Origin: Hydrogenovibrio sp. UBA654
GTDB lineage: Bacteria > Pseudomonadota > Gammaproteobacteria > Thiomicrospirales > Thiomicrospiraceae
Direction of reading: 5' to 3'
NCBI GenBank assembly: GCA_002299585.1
Contig: DBOE01000030.1
Location: 1 to 14,202, forward strand
Length of the DNA stretch: 14,202 bases
Under the pieces are notes generated by a model, which searched no databases, was not told where the DNA came from, and was given only the letters and a program-made list of their open reading frames with translations. Numbering within the stretch: position 1 is the first letter of the stretch; each line of letters opens with the position of its first letter. Below, piece after piece: positions 1-7,242 of this stretch. Both the position numbers and the translations under genes were made by a program.

Positions 1-7
1 CAATCAG

Positions 8-36
8 TTGTTAAGTGCCTCCTTAATAATTATATA
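8..36 (+). promoter_or_regulatory. possible sigma-70 promoter for the first membrane protein
   Basis: TTGTTA at 8-13 and TATATA at 31-36 are separated by exactly 17 bases and lie about 80 bases before the ATG at 119. Each hexamer matches the consensus at only 4 of 6 positions, and the region is very AT-rich, so chance similarity is a real possibility. Confidence 0.28.
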
Positions 37-118
37 AAAGTTCTAACATAAACATAAATAAATGTTTTATTATATTAATATATATAAGTTATTTACATCT
101 TTTAAGGAAAAAAAAAGC

Positions 119-751
119 ATGAATTTGTTAAAAAATCAGCAACAATTATTAATTACATTTATACCAGCCATTTTGGTTTTAATGGCAGTAGCAATTGCCA
201 GTATAGTGCTTAATATAGATATAGCTATGATGACCAGAGATATTTCAGTTATCGGAAAGGTTAATCCTCTTGCTGGAGTTATTTCTAATTTAGGAATTCT
301 TTTGTGGTGTGTTGCTGCATCAGTAGCTTTTTTTGCGGCAATCATTCTTCGCAAGTCTGGGCAGGTAGAGAGTTTCTGGTTTCTACTTAACGCTGCATTT
401 TTATCAACATACCTTATGCTTGACGATTTGTTTTTGTTTCATGAGTATATAGCATACCTAATTTTTGGTATCCGTGAAAAAGTTGTGGTTTTAATTTTGG
501 GTATATTGGTGTTTTGGTATCTGTTTAGATATAGGTTTTTAATATTAAAAACTAATTATATTATTTTAATCTTAGCTTTAAGTTTTTTAGCTCTTTCTGT
601 CATTACAGACATGCTTATGAGCTCATTTTTATCTCAATTATTAGGTCATTGGCGCTCCATGATTGAAGATGGCTTTAAGTGGTTGGGGATTGTCACTTGG
701 TGTAGTTATTTCGTACAAACATCATTTCAATTCGTTATAAAAGATAAATAA
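119..751 (+). CDS. polytopic inner-membrane protein of unknown function
   Basis: I do not recognise a named family. The start at 119 is preferred over the upstream ATG at 62 because AAGGA lies at 104-108 just before it and nothing resembling a ribosome site precedes 62. This gives 210 residues. Hydropathy suggests about six membrane helices, near residues 10-32, 52-77, 84-103, 121-143, 147-167 and 186-205. Charged residues that are unusual for membrane segments cluster in two places: Asp102, Asp103, His108 and Glu109 (pattern DDLFLFHE), and His177, Glu183, Asp184 and Lys187 before the last helix. Such intramembrane Asp/His/Glu sets occur in metal-dependent membrane hydrolases, for example the CREST superfamily, but that link is a guess. 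It lies upstream of and codirectional with the small Cys protein at 904, though a terminator-like hairpin separates them. Confidence 0.75.
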   Translation: MNLLKNQQQLLITFIPAILVLMAVAIASIVLNIDIAMMTRDISVIGKVNPLAGVISNLGILLWCVAASVAFFAAIILRKSGQVESFWFLLNAAFLSTYLMLDDLFLFHEYIAYLIFGIREKVVVLILGILVFWYLFRYRFLILKTNYIILILALSFLALSVITDMLMSSFLSQLLGHWRSMIEDGFKWLGIVTWCSYFVQTSFQFVIKDK

Positions 752-780
752 AAAAAATATTAAAATAATTTTATTAAGTT

Positions 781-891
781 CTAGGCCTAGTAAGTATTTT
801 TTTACTTGCCTTATACTAATTTTAAACTTCGCTAAGTCCCATATAGCAAGGTTCTTACAAAATATTAAGGGGCTTTTTATAAGCTCCTTTT
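781..891 (+). promoter_or_regulatory. structured leader or small RNA with alternative terminator/antiterminator pairing
   Basis: Several hairpins can be drawn between the two plus-strand genes. The first is 784-810, with AAGTA pairing TACTT across a T-rich loop plus an outer GGC/GCC. The second is 827-850, with CTT-C-GCTA pairing TAGCAAG. The third is the terminator-like hairpin at 869-887. The sequence AAGTCCC at 834-840 can pair over 7 bases (one wobble) with GGGGCTT at 869-875, the same arm used by the terminator hairpin, so the two folds exclude each other. That is attenuator or riboswitch geometry. I match no known riboswitch consensus. It could instead be an independent small RNA ending at the terminator. 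Pairing was done by eye with no energy calculation. Confidence 0.4.
869..891 (+). terminator. Rho-independent-like terminator upstream of the 904 gene
   Basis: GGGGCTT (869-875) pairs with AAGCTCC (881-887) over 7 bases including one G-T wobble, with a 5-base loop, followed by TTTT. It ends right where the AAGGA ribosome site of the next gene begins (892-896). There is therefore no room for a new promoter after it, so it is either read through or acts as an attenuator. Confidence 0.6.
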
Positions 892-903
892 AAGGATAAA
901 CAT

Positions 904-1146
904 ATGAAGACATTATTGTTTTTTATCTTGATTATATTTGTCTATTTTATAATTAAATTTATTTTAAATAGAATTAATCAATTAAAGGAAGAATCAACAC
1001 AAAAAGATGCCCCATTGATGGATCCAACACAGATGGTAATCTGCCATAAATGTGGTGTTCATATTCCAAAAGATGAAGCATTAATCTTAGTTAATAGCAA
1101 TGATAATGACGAAACTAAATATGCTTGTTGTACAGAGCATGGATAA
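904..1146 (+). CDS. PP0621-family small membrane-anchored Cys-rich protein
   Basis: The protein has 80 residues with a strong ribosome site, AAGGA at 892-896, before the ATG. Residues 2-22 form one hydrophobic helix. A polar linker follows, then a compact C-terminal Cys cluster: Cys47-x2-Cys50 followed by GVHIPKDEA, and Cys75, Cys76 and His79 at the very end. The hydrophobic start, the CxxCGVHxPxDEA block and the Cys/His tail match the PP0621 family of small proteobacterial proteins, whose function is not established. The Cys/His set suggests a zinc-ribbon-like metal site, which is inference. The N-terminal anchor would probably leave the zinc site in the cytoplasm. It sits behind a possible attenuator and converges on ilvD. 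Confidence 0.8.
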   Translation: MKTLLFFILIIFVYFIIKFILNRINQLKEESTQKDAPLMDPTQMVICHKCGVHIPKDEALILVNSNDNDETKYACCTEHG

Positions 1147-1152
1147 ACTTAT

Positions 1153-1180
1153 TAGCTATATTGGATAAAAATTATAGCTA
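1153..1180. terminator. hairpin between convergent genes
   Basis: TAGCTATA (1153-1160) and TATAGCTA (1173-1180) form a perfect 8-base inverted repeat around a 12-base loop. It lies in the 46-base gap between the stop codons of the 904 gene (+) and ilvD (-). No clean T run directly follows on the plus strand (the T run is about 10 bases further on), so it is a weak, possibly bidirectional terminator. Confidence 0.4.
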
Positions 1181-1192
1181 CAAGATAACTTT

Positions 1193-3046
1193 TTACTTTT
1201 CTATTTGTGTGACATCTCTTATTGCTCCATAGGCGGCACTAGTTGCCATAGCTCTGTATGCTCTAAGGGCTGTACTTATTTTCCTTGGTCTGTCCTTGAT
1301 AGGATGCCAGGCTTTTTTGCCTCTTGCTTCCATAGCAACTCTTCTTTGTGCTAATTCATCATCTGAAACTTGTACATTAATAGCACGATTCGGAACATCT
1401 ATTATAATAATATCTCCATCTTCTACCAAACCTATATTACCGCCTTCAGCAGCCTCTGGTGAAACATGACCAATAGACAATCCTGAAGAACCTCCAGAAA
1501 AACGCCCATCAGTAAGTAAAGCACAAACTTTACCCAAACCTTTAGACTTTAAATAGCTAGTTGGGTATAACATTTCTTGCATACCAGGACCTCCTCTTGG
1601 CCCTTCATAACGAATTAATACTATATCGCCAGCTTTAACCTCATGCTCTAAAATACTAGCTACCGCATCATCTTGACTTTCGTAAATTTTAGCAACCCCT
1701 GCAAATTTAAATAACTCTTCTTCTATTCCTGCGGTTTTAACAATACAACCATCAAGAGCAATATTGCCAGAAAGAACCGCTAAACCGCCTTCTTTTGTAT
1801 AGGCATATTCAACACTTCTAATACAACCATTTAGTGCATCAATATCTAGAGTTTTCCAGCGTTTAGACTGGCTAAAGGCTTCTATCGTTCTGACATTTCC
1901 AGGAGCAGCTCTGAAAAATGTTTTTACACTTTCATCATCTGTTTGAGCAATATCCCATTTTCTTAATGCTTCAGCCATAGTTTTGCAATGAACGGTACCA
2001 ACATCTGCATGGATTAATCCACCTCTATCTAACTCACCAATAATACGCATAATACCACCAGCTCTGTGTACATCTTCCATATGATATTTTTCGGAGTTTG
2101 GTGCAACTTTAGATAAACAAGGAACTCTACGAGAAATCTTATCCATATCATGCATATTAAAATCAACTTTTGCTTCTTGAGCTATTGCTAACAAATGCAA
2201 TACTGTATTAGTTGACCCCCCCATTGCTACATCAACCGTCATGGCATTTTCAAAAGCTTTTCTGGTGGCTATGGAGCGAGGTAAAACTGAATAATCATCT
2301 TGTTCATAATAGCGTTTAGTAATTTCCACTATTCTTTTTGCCCCCTCATCAAATAGCTTTTTTCTATCTGTATGAGTTGCCAAAACTGTTCCATTGCCAG
2401 GTAGAGCAATACCTAAGGCTTCAGCTAAACAATTCATCGAGTTGGCAGTAAACATTCCAGAACAAGAGCCACAGGTTGGGCAAGCAGAAATTTCAACTTC
2501 TTCTACCTCTGAATCAGTATGAACATCATCTGCAGCCATTACCATAGCGTCAACCAAATCTAATTTAATCTCTATTCCTCCTAAAACAGCCTTACCAGAT
2601 TCCATAGGGCCACCTGTAACAAAAATCGTTGGGATATTTAAACGCATAGTAGCCATCATCATCCCTGGAGTGATTTTATCGCAATTAGAAATACAAACTA
2701 ACGCATCGGCACAATGGGCATTAACCATATATTCAACAGAATCCGCAATTAAATCTCTTGATGGCAAAGAATACAACATACCATCATGCCCCATAGCTAT
2801 ACCATCATCAACCGCAATAGTATTAAATTCTTTAGCAATACCACCAGCCTTTTCAATTTCTCTAGCAACCATTTGCCCCATATCTTTTAAATGCACATGA
2901 CCAGGTACAAACTGAGTAAATGAGTTTGAAATAGCTATTATTGGTTTACCAAAATCTTCTGTTTCCATGCCTGTTGCTCGCCATAAGGATCTTGCTCCAG
3001 CCATGTTTCTACCATGGGTACTGGTTCTTGAATTATATTCTGGCAC
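1193..3046 (-). CDS. ilvD: dihydroxy-acid dehydratase
   Basis: IlvD dehydrates 2,3-dihydroxy-isovalerate and 2,3-dihydroxy-3-methylvalerate to the 2-keto acids. This is the third step of valine and isoleucine synthesis, in the cytoplasm, using an Fe-S cluster and Mg2+. The 617 residues are colinear with E. coli IlvD (616). The N-terminus carries the HGRNMAGARxLWRATGM block. Cluster ligands are visible as Cys122 (NCDK) and Cys195 (TCGSCSGMFTANSMNCL), with the acidic Asp80/Asp81 pair in VDDGIAMGH. GGSTNTVLHL and the C-terminal DGRFSGGSSGLSIGHVSPEA are intact. The start is GTG at 3046 (codon read from 3044-3046), with a GAGGAG ribosome site 7-8 bases upstream. The gene is monocistronic here and is transcribed away from argA. 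I see no leader peptide rich in Ile/Val/Leu codons upstream, so no classic attenuation is evident. Confidence 0.98.
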   Translation of the reverse strand: MPEYNSRTSTHGRNMAGARSLWRATGMETEDFGKPIIAISNSFTQFVPGHVHLKDMGQMVAREIEKAGGIAKEFNTIAVDDGIAMGHDGMLYSLPSRDLIADSVEYMVNAHCADALVCISNCDKITPGMMMATMRLNIPTIFVTGGPMESGKAVLGGIEIKLDLVDAMVMAADDVHTDSEVEEVEISACPTCGSCSGMFTANSMNCLAEALGIALPGNGTVLATHTDRKKLFDEGAKRIVEITKRYYEQDDYSVLPRSIATRKAFENAMTVDVAMGGSTNTVLHLLAIAQEAKVDFNMHDMDKISRRVPCLSKVAPNSEKYHMEDVHRAGGIMRIIGELDRGGLIHADVGTVHCKTMAEALRKWDIAQTDDESVKTFFRAAPGNVRTIEAFSQSKRWKTLDIDALNGCIRSVEYAYTKEGGLAVLSGNIALDGCIVKTAGIEEELFKFAGVAKIYESQDDAVASILEHEVKAGDIVLIRYEGPRGGPGMQEMLYPTSYLKSKGLGKVCALLTDGRFSGGSSGLSIGHVSPEAAEGGNIGLVEDGDIIIIDVPNRAINVQVSDDELAQRRVAMEARGKKAWHPIKDRPRKISTALRAYRAMATSAAYGAIRDVTQIEK

Positions 3047-3146
3047 TAATAGTCTCCTCTGACTAAAAATAACTAACCTATTAAAACTATGGCTAGACTG
3101 TTATACTTATGATTTTATATATTTAACACTTAATTATCCCATAGTT
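3047..3146. promoter_or_regulatory. divergent ilvD / argA promoter region with an inverted repeat
   Basis: This 100-base AT-rich gap must hold the start signals for both genes. On the plus strand TATACT at 3102-3107 is a plausible -10, with only weak -35 candidates. AACTATGG (3085-3092) and CCATAGTT (3139-3146, ending at the base before the argA ATG) are perfect inverted copies. A third copy, CCATAGTT, lies at 3223-3230 inside argA. I see no ARG box (TGAAT...ATTCA) here. Confidence 0.4.
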
Positions 3147-4433
3147 ATGCTTGAATCTGAATTATATTTTATTAAAAACCTACGCCAAGCTTCGCCATAT
3201 ATCTCTCAACATAGAGGAAAAACCATAGTTTTTTATTTACCTAGTAAAATTATTGATGACAGTGATAACCTATTACAATTTGCAAAGGATATTGTTTTAC
3301 TAAAAAATCTAGGCTCAAAAATAGTAATAGCTTTAGGGGCAACTCTACAAATTAACCGAGAATTAGAAAAAAATAACATCGCTTGGAAGTATCATAAAAA
3401 TATTAGAATTACTTCCCTAAAACAAATAAAAATAATCCAAAAAACCGTAGGCTTAGTTCGTTCAAAACTAGAGGCTGTCTTTAGTCAAGCCTGTGCCGAG
3501 CAACACTTGCCATTATCTCTTGTTTCAGCAAATTGGGTAATCGCCAAGCCCAAGGGAGTTATTGATGGGGTTGATTTTGAATATACTGGAACTCTTCGAC
3601 AAATTAACCTCCAAGCAATTAACGAAACTTTAAATACTGGGCAAATATGCCTATTAACTCCGCTTGCTTATTCTTCTTTTGGCGAAGTTTTTAATCTAAA
3701 TACACTAGAACAAGCTTATGCTGTTGGAAAAAAATTAGCCTCAAATAAACTAATGATTTTTACCGAGCAAAAAAACTTGGCTAAACTTCCCAAATCACTA
3801 AATATTAATGAGCTAAAAGATAACATAACCCAAGAAAATACCGCTGAACTAAATAATATATTACAACAATCATTAACCATAAGTAATTCTATAAAAAGAA
3901 TTCATTTAATGGATCAAGATAACCCAAGCTCAATGTTATTAGAATTGTTTACTTGCAAGGGTGATGGGGTCTTAATTTATACAGATAGATACCACCAATT
4001 ACGCCCAGCAACCCAAGATGATATAACTGGGATCATAAATCTAATAAAACCTTTAGAGAAGCAAGGAGTTTTAATAGTAAGAGATGAAAAAAATATAAAA
4101 AAAGACCTTAAAAATTTTATAGTTGCTGAAATAGATGGGCAGATTATCGGCTGTACAGCAATTTATTCAATTACCCCAAAAGTTGCGGAAATTGCTTGCT
4201 TAGTAGTCGAATCGTCACATCAAGGAGATGAAATAGGTATCCAACTTTTAGACAAAATAGAGCAACAAGCCAAGCTACTAAATCATAACGAAGTTTTTAT
4301 ACTTACCACCCAAACTAACCATTGGTTTAAAGAACAAGGCTTTCATAATGTTGATGTGTCATATTTACCAGAACAAAAACTGATTTCTTATAATAAAACT
4401 AGAAAACCCAAGATACTAATTAAAAAATTATGA
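3147..4433 (+). CDS. argA: N-acetylglutamate synthase (amino-acid N-acetyltransferase)
   Basis: ArgA transfers acetyl from acetyl-CoA to glutamate, the first step of arginine synthesis, and is normally feedback-inhibited by arginine. The 428 residues show the classical two-domain form. Residues about 15-275 are an amino-acid-kinase-like domain: PYISQHRGKT, then ALGATLQIN matching the VYGARPQID block of E. coli ArgA, then DGVDFEYTG. A GNAT acetyltransferase domain follows from about 286 (RPATQDDI): IACLVV, the acetyl-CoA loop around HQGDEIG (358-364), and LTTQTNHWFKEQGF. The length is slightly below E. coli (443). There is no recognisable ribosome site before the ATG, but the N-terminus aligns well with the family, so this start is kept. 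Its stop overlaps the next ATG (ATGA, 4430-4433), giving translational coupling with rnt. The first domain lacks the kinase glycine loop, as is usual in non-phosphorylating ArgA. Confidence 0.95.
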   Translation: MLESELYFIKNLRQASPYISQHRGKTIVFYLPSKIIDDSDNLLQFAKDIVLLKNLGSKIVIALGATLQINRELEKNNIAWKYHKNIRITSLKQIKIIQKTVGLVRSKLEAVFSQACAEQHLPLSLVSANWVIAKPKGVIDGVDFEYTGTLRQINLQAINETLNTGQICLLTPLAYSSFGEVFNLNTLEQAYAVGKKLASNKLMIFTEQKNLAKLPKSLNINELKDNITQENTAELNNILQQSLTISNSIKRIHLMDQDNPSSMLLELFTCKGDGVLIYTDRYHQLRPATQDDITGIINLIKPLEKQGVLIVRDEKNIKKDLKNFIVAEIDGQIIGCTAIYSITPKVAEIACLVVESSHQGDEIGIQLLDKIEQQAKLLNHNEVFILTTQTNHWFKEQGFHNVDVSYLPEQKLISYNKTRKPKILIKKL

Positions 4434-5041
4434 ACAATAAACCAACCCATATAAAAAATAGATTTAGAGGCTTTTTACCTGTAGTAGTTGATGTAGAAAC
4501 TTCAGGGTTTGACCCAAAAACCAATGCTTTAATAGAAATTGCAATCGTGACTCTAAGTATGGATGCCCAAGGAATATTAAGCCCTAACAAATCTATACAA
4601 GCCAATGTATTACCTTTTAAAGGTTCTAAATTAGATAAAAGTGCTCTAAAATTTATTAATGTTGAGGATCCAACCCACCCTTTTAGAATGGCAATTTCAG
4701 AACAACAAGCCCTAGAGAAATGTTTTAACCCGATTAAAAAACTACTTCAAAAAACCGCTTGTACTAGAGCTATTCTAGTAGGGCATAATGCTTTTTTTGA
4801 TTTAAACTTTATAAAAGAGGCGGCTGAAAGGACTAAAACAAAGTCACCCTTTCATGAGTTTAGCACCCTTGATACAGTATCCTTAGCGGGCTTGGTTTAC
4901 GGACAAACTGTACTAGCAAAAGCCGTACAATCTGCAAATATAGAATGGGATAATTCAAAAGCTCATTCAGCGGAATACGACACTATAAAAACAGCCGAAT
5001 TATTCTGCAATATCGTAAATAAATGGCCAATTAATCCTTAA
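4430..5041 (+). CDS. rnt: ribonuclease T
   Basis: RNase T is a 3'-to-5' exoribonuclease of the DEDDh group. It turns over the CCA end of tRNA and trims the 3' ends of 5S/23S rRNA and other stable RNAs; it acts as a dimer. The protein has 203 residues. The catalytic set is complete: Asp21 and Glu23 (VVVDVETSGF), Asp124 (GHNAFFDLNF), His179 and Asp184 (HSAEYDTIKTA), close to the E. coli positions 23, 25, 125, 181 and 186. The N-terminal RFRGFLPVV block and the LAGLVYGQTVLAKA block are also typical of RNase T, which separates it from other DEDDh enzymes such as DnaQ. It starts inside the last codons of argA with a 4-base overlap. No functional link to arginine synthesis is known; cotranscription is inferred from the overlap. 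Confidence 0.97.
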   Translation: MNNKPTHIKNRFRGFLPVVVDVETSGFDPKTNALIEIAIVTLSMDAQGILSPNKSIQANVLPFKGSKLDKSALKFINVEDPTHPFRMAISEQQALEKCFNPIKKLLQKTACTRAILVGHNAFFDLNFIKEAAERTKTKSPFHEFSTLDTVSLAGLVYGQTVLAKAVQSANIEWDNSKAHSAEYDTIKTAELFCNIVNKWPINP

Positions 5042-5081
5042 TAACAAATTGTTGTTTAGCTAGCGTAGGTCTCTAAATAGC

Positions 5082-5107
5082 ACTGTAAAAAGATGGTTTT
5101 ATACAGT
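5082..5107. terminator. hairpin between convergent rnt and fliN
   Basis: ACTGTA (5082-5087) pairs with TACAGT (5102-5107). The stem continues, after one bulged A, with AAAA pairing TTTT around GATGG. The structure lies exactly between the rnt stop and the fliN stop. With the flanking A and T runs it could terminate both transcripts. Confidence 0.5.
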
Positions 5108-5605
5108 TTATTTAAGTTGTTTAATCCTTTCTTGTGGGCTAACTACATCCGTTAAACGAACTCCAAACTTATCATTAATAACAACTACTTCTCCATGAGC
5201 AATTAAGGTTCCGTTTACCAATAAATCTAAAGGCTCTCCTGCTAGTCTACTCATCTCAATTACCGATCCTTGGGTATAAGATAATAAATTTCTTATTGAT
5301 ACCTTAGCTCTACCTATTTCTAATTGTAACGTTACTGGAATATCCAATAAAACATCTAAGTCAACCTTATCTGCACTATCTCCACGGCTTTTTTGTAGCT
5401 GTTCAAAATCTGCTGCATCAATATCGCCATTTTTACTCTCCTCAGATTCTGACTGCTCAGCAAGTGCATTACCCCAAGGATCTTCAGTAGTATCAGTCGA
5501 ATCAGCAACATCAGATATTTCATTACTAATATCTGCATCAACTGGGGTGTCTGCTTGCTCTTGCATAGCCTCCCCCCACTCACTCATATCATCTTTATTA
5601 CTCAT
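5108..5605 (-). CDS. fliN: flagellar motor switch protein FliN
   Basis: FliN is the outermost component of the cytoplasmic C-ring. With FliM and FliG it sets rotation direction, and it also docks the export ATPase complex through FliH. The 165 residues end in the conserved SpoA (FliMN_C) domain at about 83-155: VDLDVLLDIPVTLQLEIGR, then VIEMSRLAGEPLDLLVNG, then GEVVVINDKFGVRL. The N-terminal 80 residues are acidic and longer than in E. coli FliN (137 total). They contain two similar copies of a WGxAxxEQ motif (Trp10 and Trp44). FliN proteins of related bacteria usually show one such W-A motif near the N-terminus. The ATG lies within an 8-base overlap with the fliM stop (ATGAGTAA), and AAGGAA precedes it at a good distance. 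It is the last gene of the block and is followed by a hairpin; fliOPQR do not follow here. Confidence 0.97.
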   Translation of the reverse strand: MSNKDDMSEWGEAMQEQADTPVDADISNEISDVADSTDTTEDPWGNALAEQSESEESKNGDIDAADFEQLQKSRGDSADKVDLDVLLDIPVTLQLEIGRAKVSIRNLLSYTQGSVIEMSRLAGEPLDLLVNGTLIAHGEVVVINDKFGVRLTDVVSPQERIKQLK

Positions 5606-6617
5606 CAGACCATTCCTTTATGTTTTTAACCATCCGCTCTTCGTAAGCTGGATGGTGAAGTATTTTTTCAATTTTTACTGATTTCTTATTATTACTTTCA
5701 CCTAATTTACCTTTTACGAAAGCAATTCCTTCAACTTTAATTGCAACTTGATTAGGCATTTCAATAGGAATAATATCTCCTTTTTCCATACGCATAATAT
5801 CATCCATACTAAGTTTAACTTCTACTAGATCGACACTTAAATCAACTTCAATATTTTTAGACTCTTCTTTTAAAGTCCTTGACCATCTATTATCAGATGC
5901 TCCTTGTAAGTTTGACATGCCTTCTTCAAGTTTGTCTCTAACTGGCTCAAGCATAGAGTAGGGCATAACAATATCAACCCGCCCTTCTACTCCTTCAAAC
6001 CTGACATCAATTGGGCTAATAACTACCATATCTGTTGCATCAACAATACTTGCAAACTTGGGGTTCATTTCTGAATGCATATAGTTAATTTCTATATCCA
6101 TTACTGGTGCCCAAGCCTTTCTTAAATTTTCTGCCAAAATATCTAAGATGCTTCTAACCATGCTCATTTCAACGGGGGTATATTCTCGACCCTCAATTTT
6201 AAAAGGTAATAAACCTGTGCCTCCAAAATACATATCTACAGCAGTAAAAATAAGCTTAGAGTCTAGGGTAAATAATGACACTCCATTTAACGGGTCAATA
6301 CGGTAAAGATTTAAACTAGTCGGCACAAACAAATTGCGTAAATAGTCAACCATTTTAATAATTCTTACCTCTCCTGCTGTTACTTCTACACTAGATAAGA
6401 TCATCTCATTAAAGTTTTTTTGAAAACCTCTAGCAAAGCGTTCATTTATAATATCTAATGCTGGTAATCTTCCACGAACAATCCTTTCTTGATTAGTGAA
6501 ATCATATTTTTGGGCAACAGAACCATTACTAGAATCATCATCTTCTGTTTCTACTTCTCCGCCACCCACCCCATTGAGAAGAGCATCAACTTCATCTTGA
6601 CTAAGAATATCATCCAT
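5598..6617 (-). CDS. fliM: flagellar motor switch protein FliM
   Basis: FliM forms the wall of the C-ring and receives CheY-P. The 339 residues match the family's usual length. The N-terminal CheY-binding peptide is clear (MDDILSQDEVDALLNG). An acidic linker follows, then the middle CheC-like domain with the GGxG motif at 132-135 (YFGGTG) and the EGREYTPVE block. The C-terminal SpoA domain lies at about 245-330 (IEVDLSVDLVEVKLSMDDIMRMEKGDIIPIE). GGAAAA upstream of the ATG is a modest ribosome site. The gene follows fliL by 21 bases and overlaps fliN by 8 bases, so fliL-fliM-fliN is almost certainly one transcript. The intact CheY-binding peptide implies that chemotaxis is retained, although no che genes are in this window. 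Confidence 0.98.
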   Translation of the reverse strand: MDDILSQDEVDALLNGVGGGEVETEDDDSSNGSVAQKYDFTNQERIVRGRLPALDIINERFARGFQKNFNEMILSSVEVTAGEVRIIKMVDYLRNLFVPTSLNLYRIDPLNGVSLFTLDSKLIFTAVDMYFGGTGLLPFKIEGREYTPVEMSMVRSILDILAENLRKAWAPVMDIEINYMHSEMNPKFASIVDATDMVVISPIDVRFEGVEGRVDIVMPYSMLEPVRDKLEEGMSNLQGASDNRWSRTLKEESKNIEVDLSVDLVEVKLSMDDIMRMEKGDIIPIEMPNQVAIKVEGIAFVKGKLGESNNKKSVKIEKILHHPAYEERMVKNIKEWSDE

Positions 6618-6638
6618 TATTTACTTTTCCAAATAGTT

Positions 6639-7226
6639 CTATTGCATTACAAAGCGTTCAAAATACACATCTTCTAAAGTATCCGGAAAAATCCCATGTT
6701 CTTCAAGTATTTTTCGAACTTTTTCTAAAATCTTTTTACGCAACAAATCAGAGCCATCATCTTGACTCATTTCTGTATAGGTTTGAATTCTTAATAAACC
6801 CGTAATATCATTACGAAAAACAGGTCTATAATTTTCCATATCTGTTATTAATTGTGGGTAATAAGTCATAAACTTTAAGGTTACAGCTAAAAACCTAGCT
6901 TTGCCTTCACCTTTAAAATTAACTACAAATTGCTCCATTGCAAAATATTGTGGTACTGCTCCATGTTCTGGAGGATCATATTGCTTATACTTTCCTGAAA
7001 AATTTTTATGCTTCCCATTATGATTTTTTCCGTGCTCTACAGATGCATGCTGTTCTTGTGTAGATGAGGAGTCTTCACTATCATTATTGTCATTACTAAG
7101 CAAAAAAAATGCCATTACTCCAATGCCTACAATTAGTAAGATCATAATTACCATTAAAATAATAATTAAACCTTTACTGCTATTTTTAGCTGGAATATCT
7201 TGTTCTTGTTCTTCTTCATTTGCCAT
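6639..7226 (-). CDS. fliL: flagellar basal-body-associated protein FliL
   Basis: FliL is a single-pass inner-membrane protein that forms a ring around the stator and helps hold it active under load. The protein has 195 residues. A short cytoplasmic start is followed by one membrane helix (about 19-44), then a Ser/Asp-rich and His/Lys-rich linker (about 45-90, with His at 60, 65, 69, 73 and 88). The periplasmic FliL domain follows: YFAMEQFVVNF, then GKARFLAVTLKFMTYYP, then LRKKILEKVRKILEEHG, ending DVYFERFVMQ. The ribosome site AAGGAAAAG is well placed before the ATG. It lies 16 bases after motB and 21 before fliM. A stator gene pair directly upstream of fliL fits their functional partnership. 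Confidence 0.95.
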   Translation of the reverse strand: MANEEEQEQDIPAKNSSKGLIIILMVIMILLIVGIGVMAFFLLSNDNNDSEDSSSTQEQHASVEHGKNHNGKHKNFSGKYKQYDPPEHGAVPQYFAMEQFVVNFKGEGKARFLAVTLKFMTYYPQLITDMENYRPVFRNDITGLLRIQTYTEMSQDDGSDLLRKKILEKVRKILEEHGIFPDTLEDVYFERFVMQ

Positions 7227-7242
7227 AACTTTTCCTTTAATT

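Noticed and set aside
62..118. ATG at 62 as start of the first membrane protein
   Set aside because: No ribosome site before it, whereas AAGGA at 104-108 precedes the ATG at 119.
2670..2900. Plus-strand open frame opposite ilvD, and similar open frames opposite fliK, motB, fliL and the coiled-coil gene
   Set aside because: They lie opposite well-supported genes, have no family signature and reflect the biased codon use of the real genes.
4144..4151. Perfect GCCGATAA on the minus strand inside argA
   Set aside because: It is antisense within a conserved coding stretch and has no matching -35 sequence.
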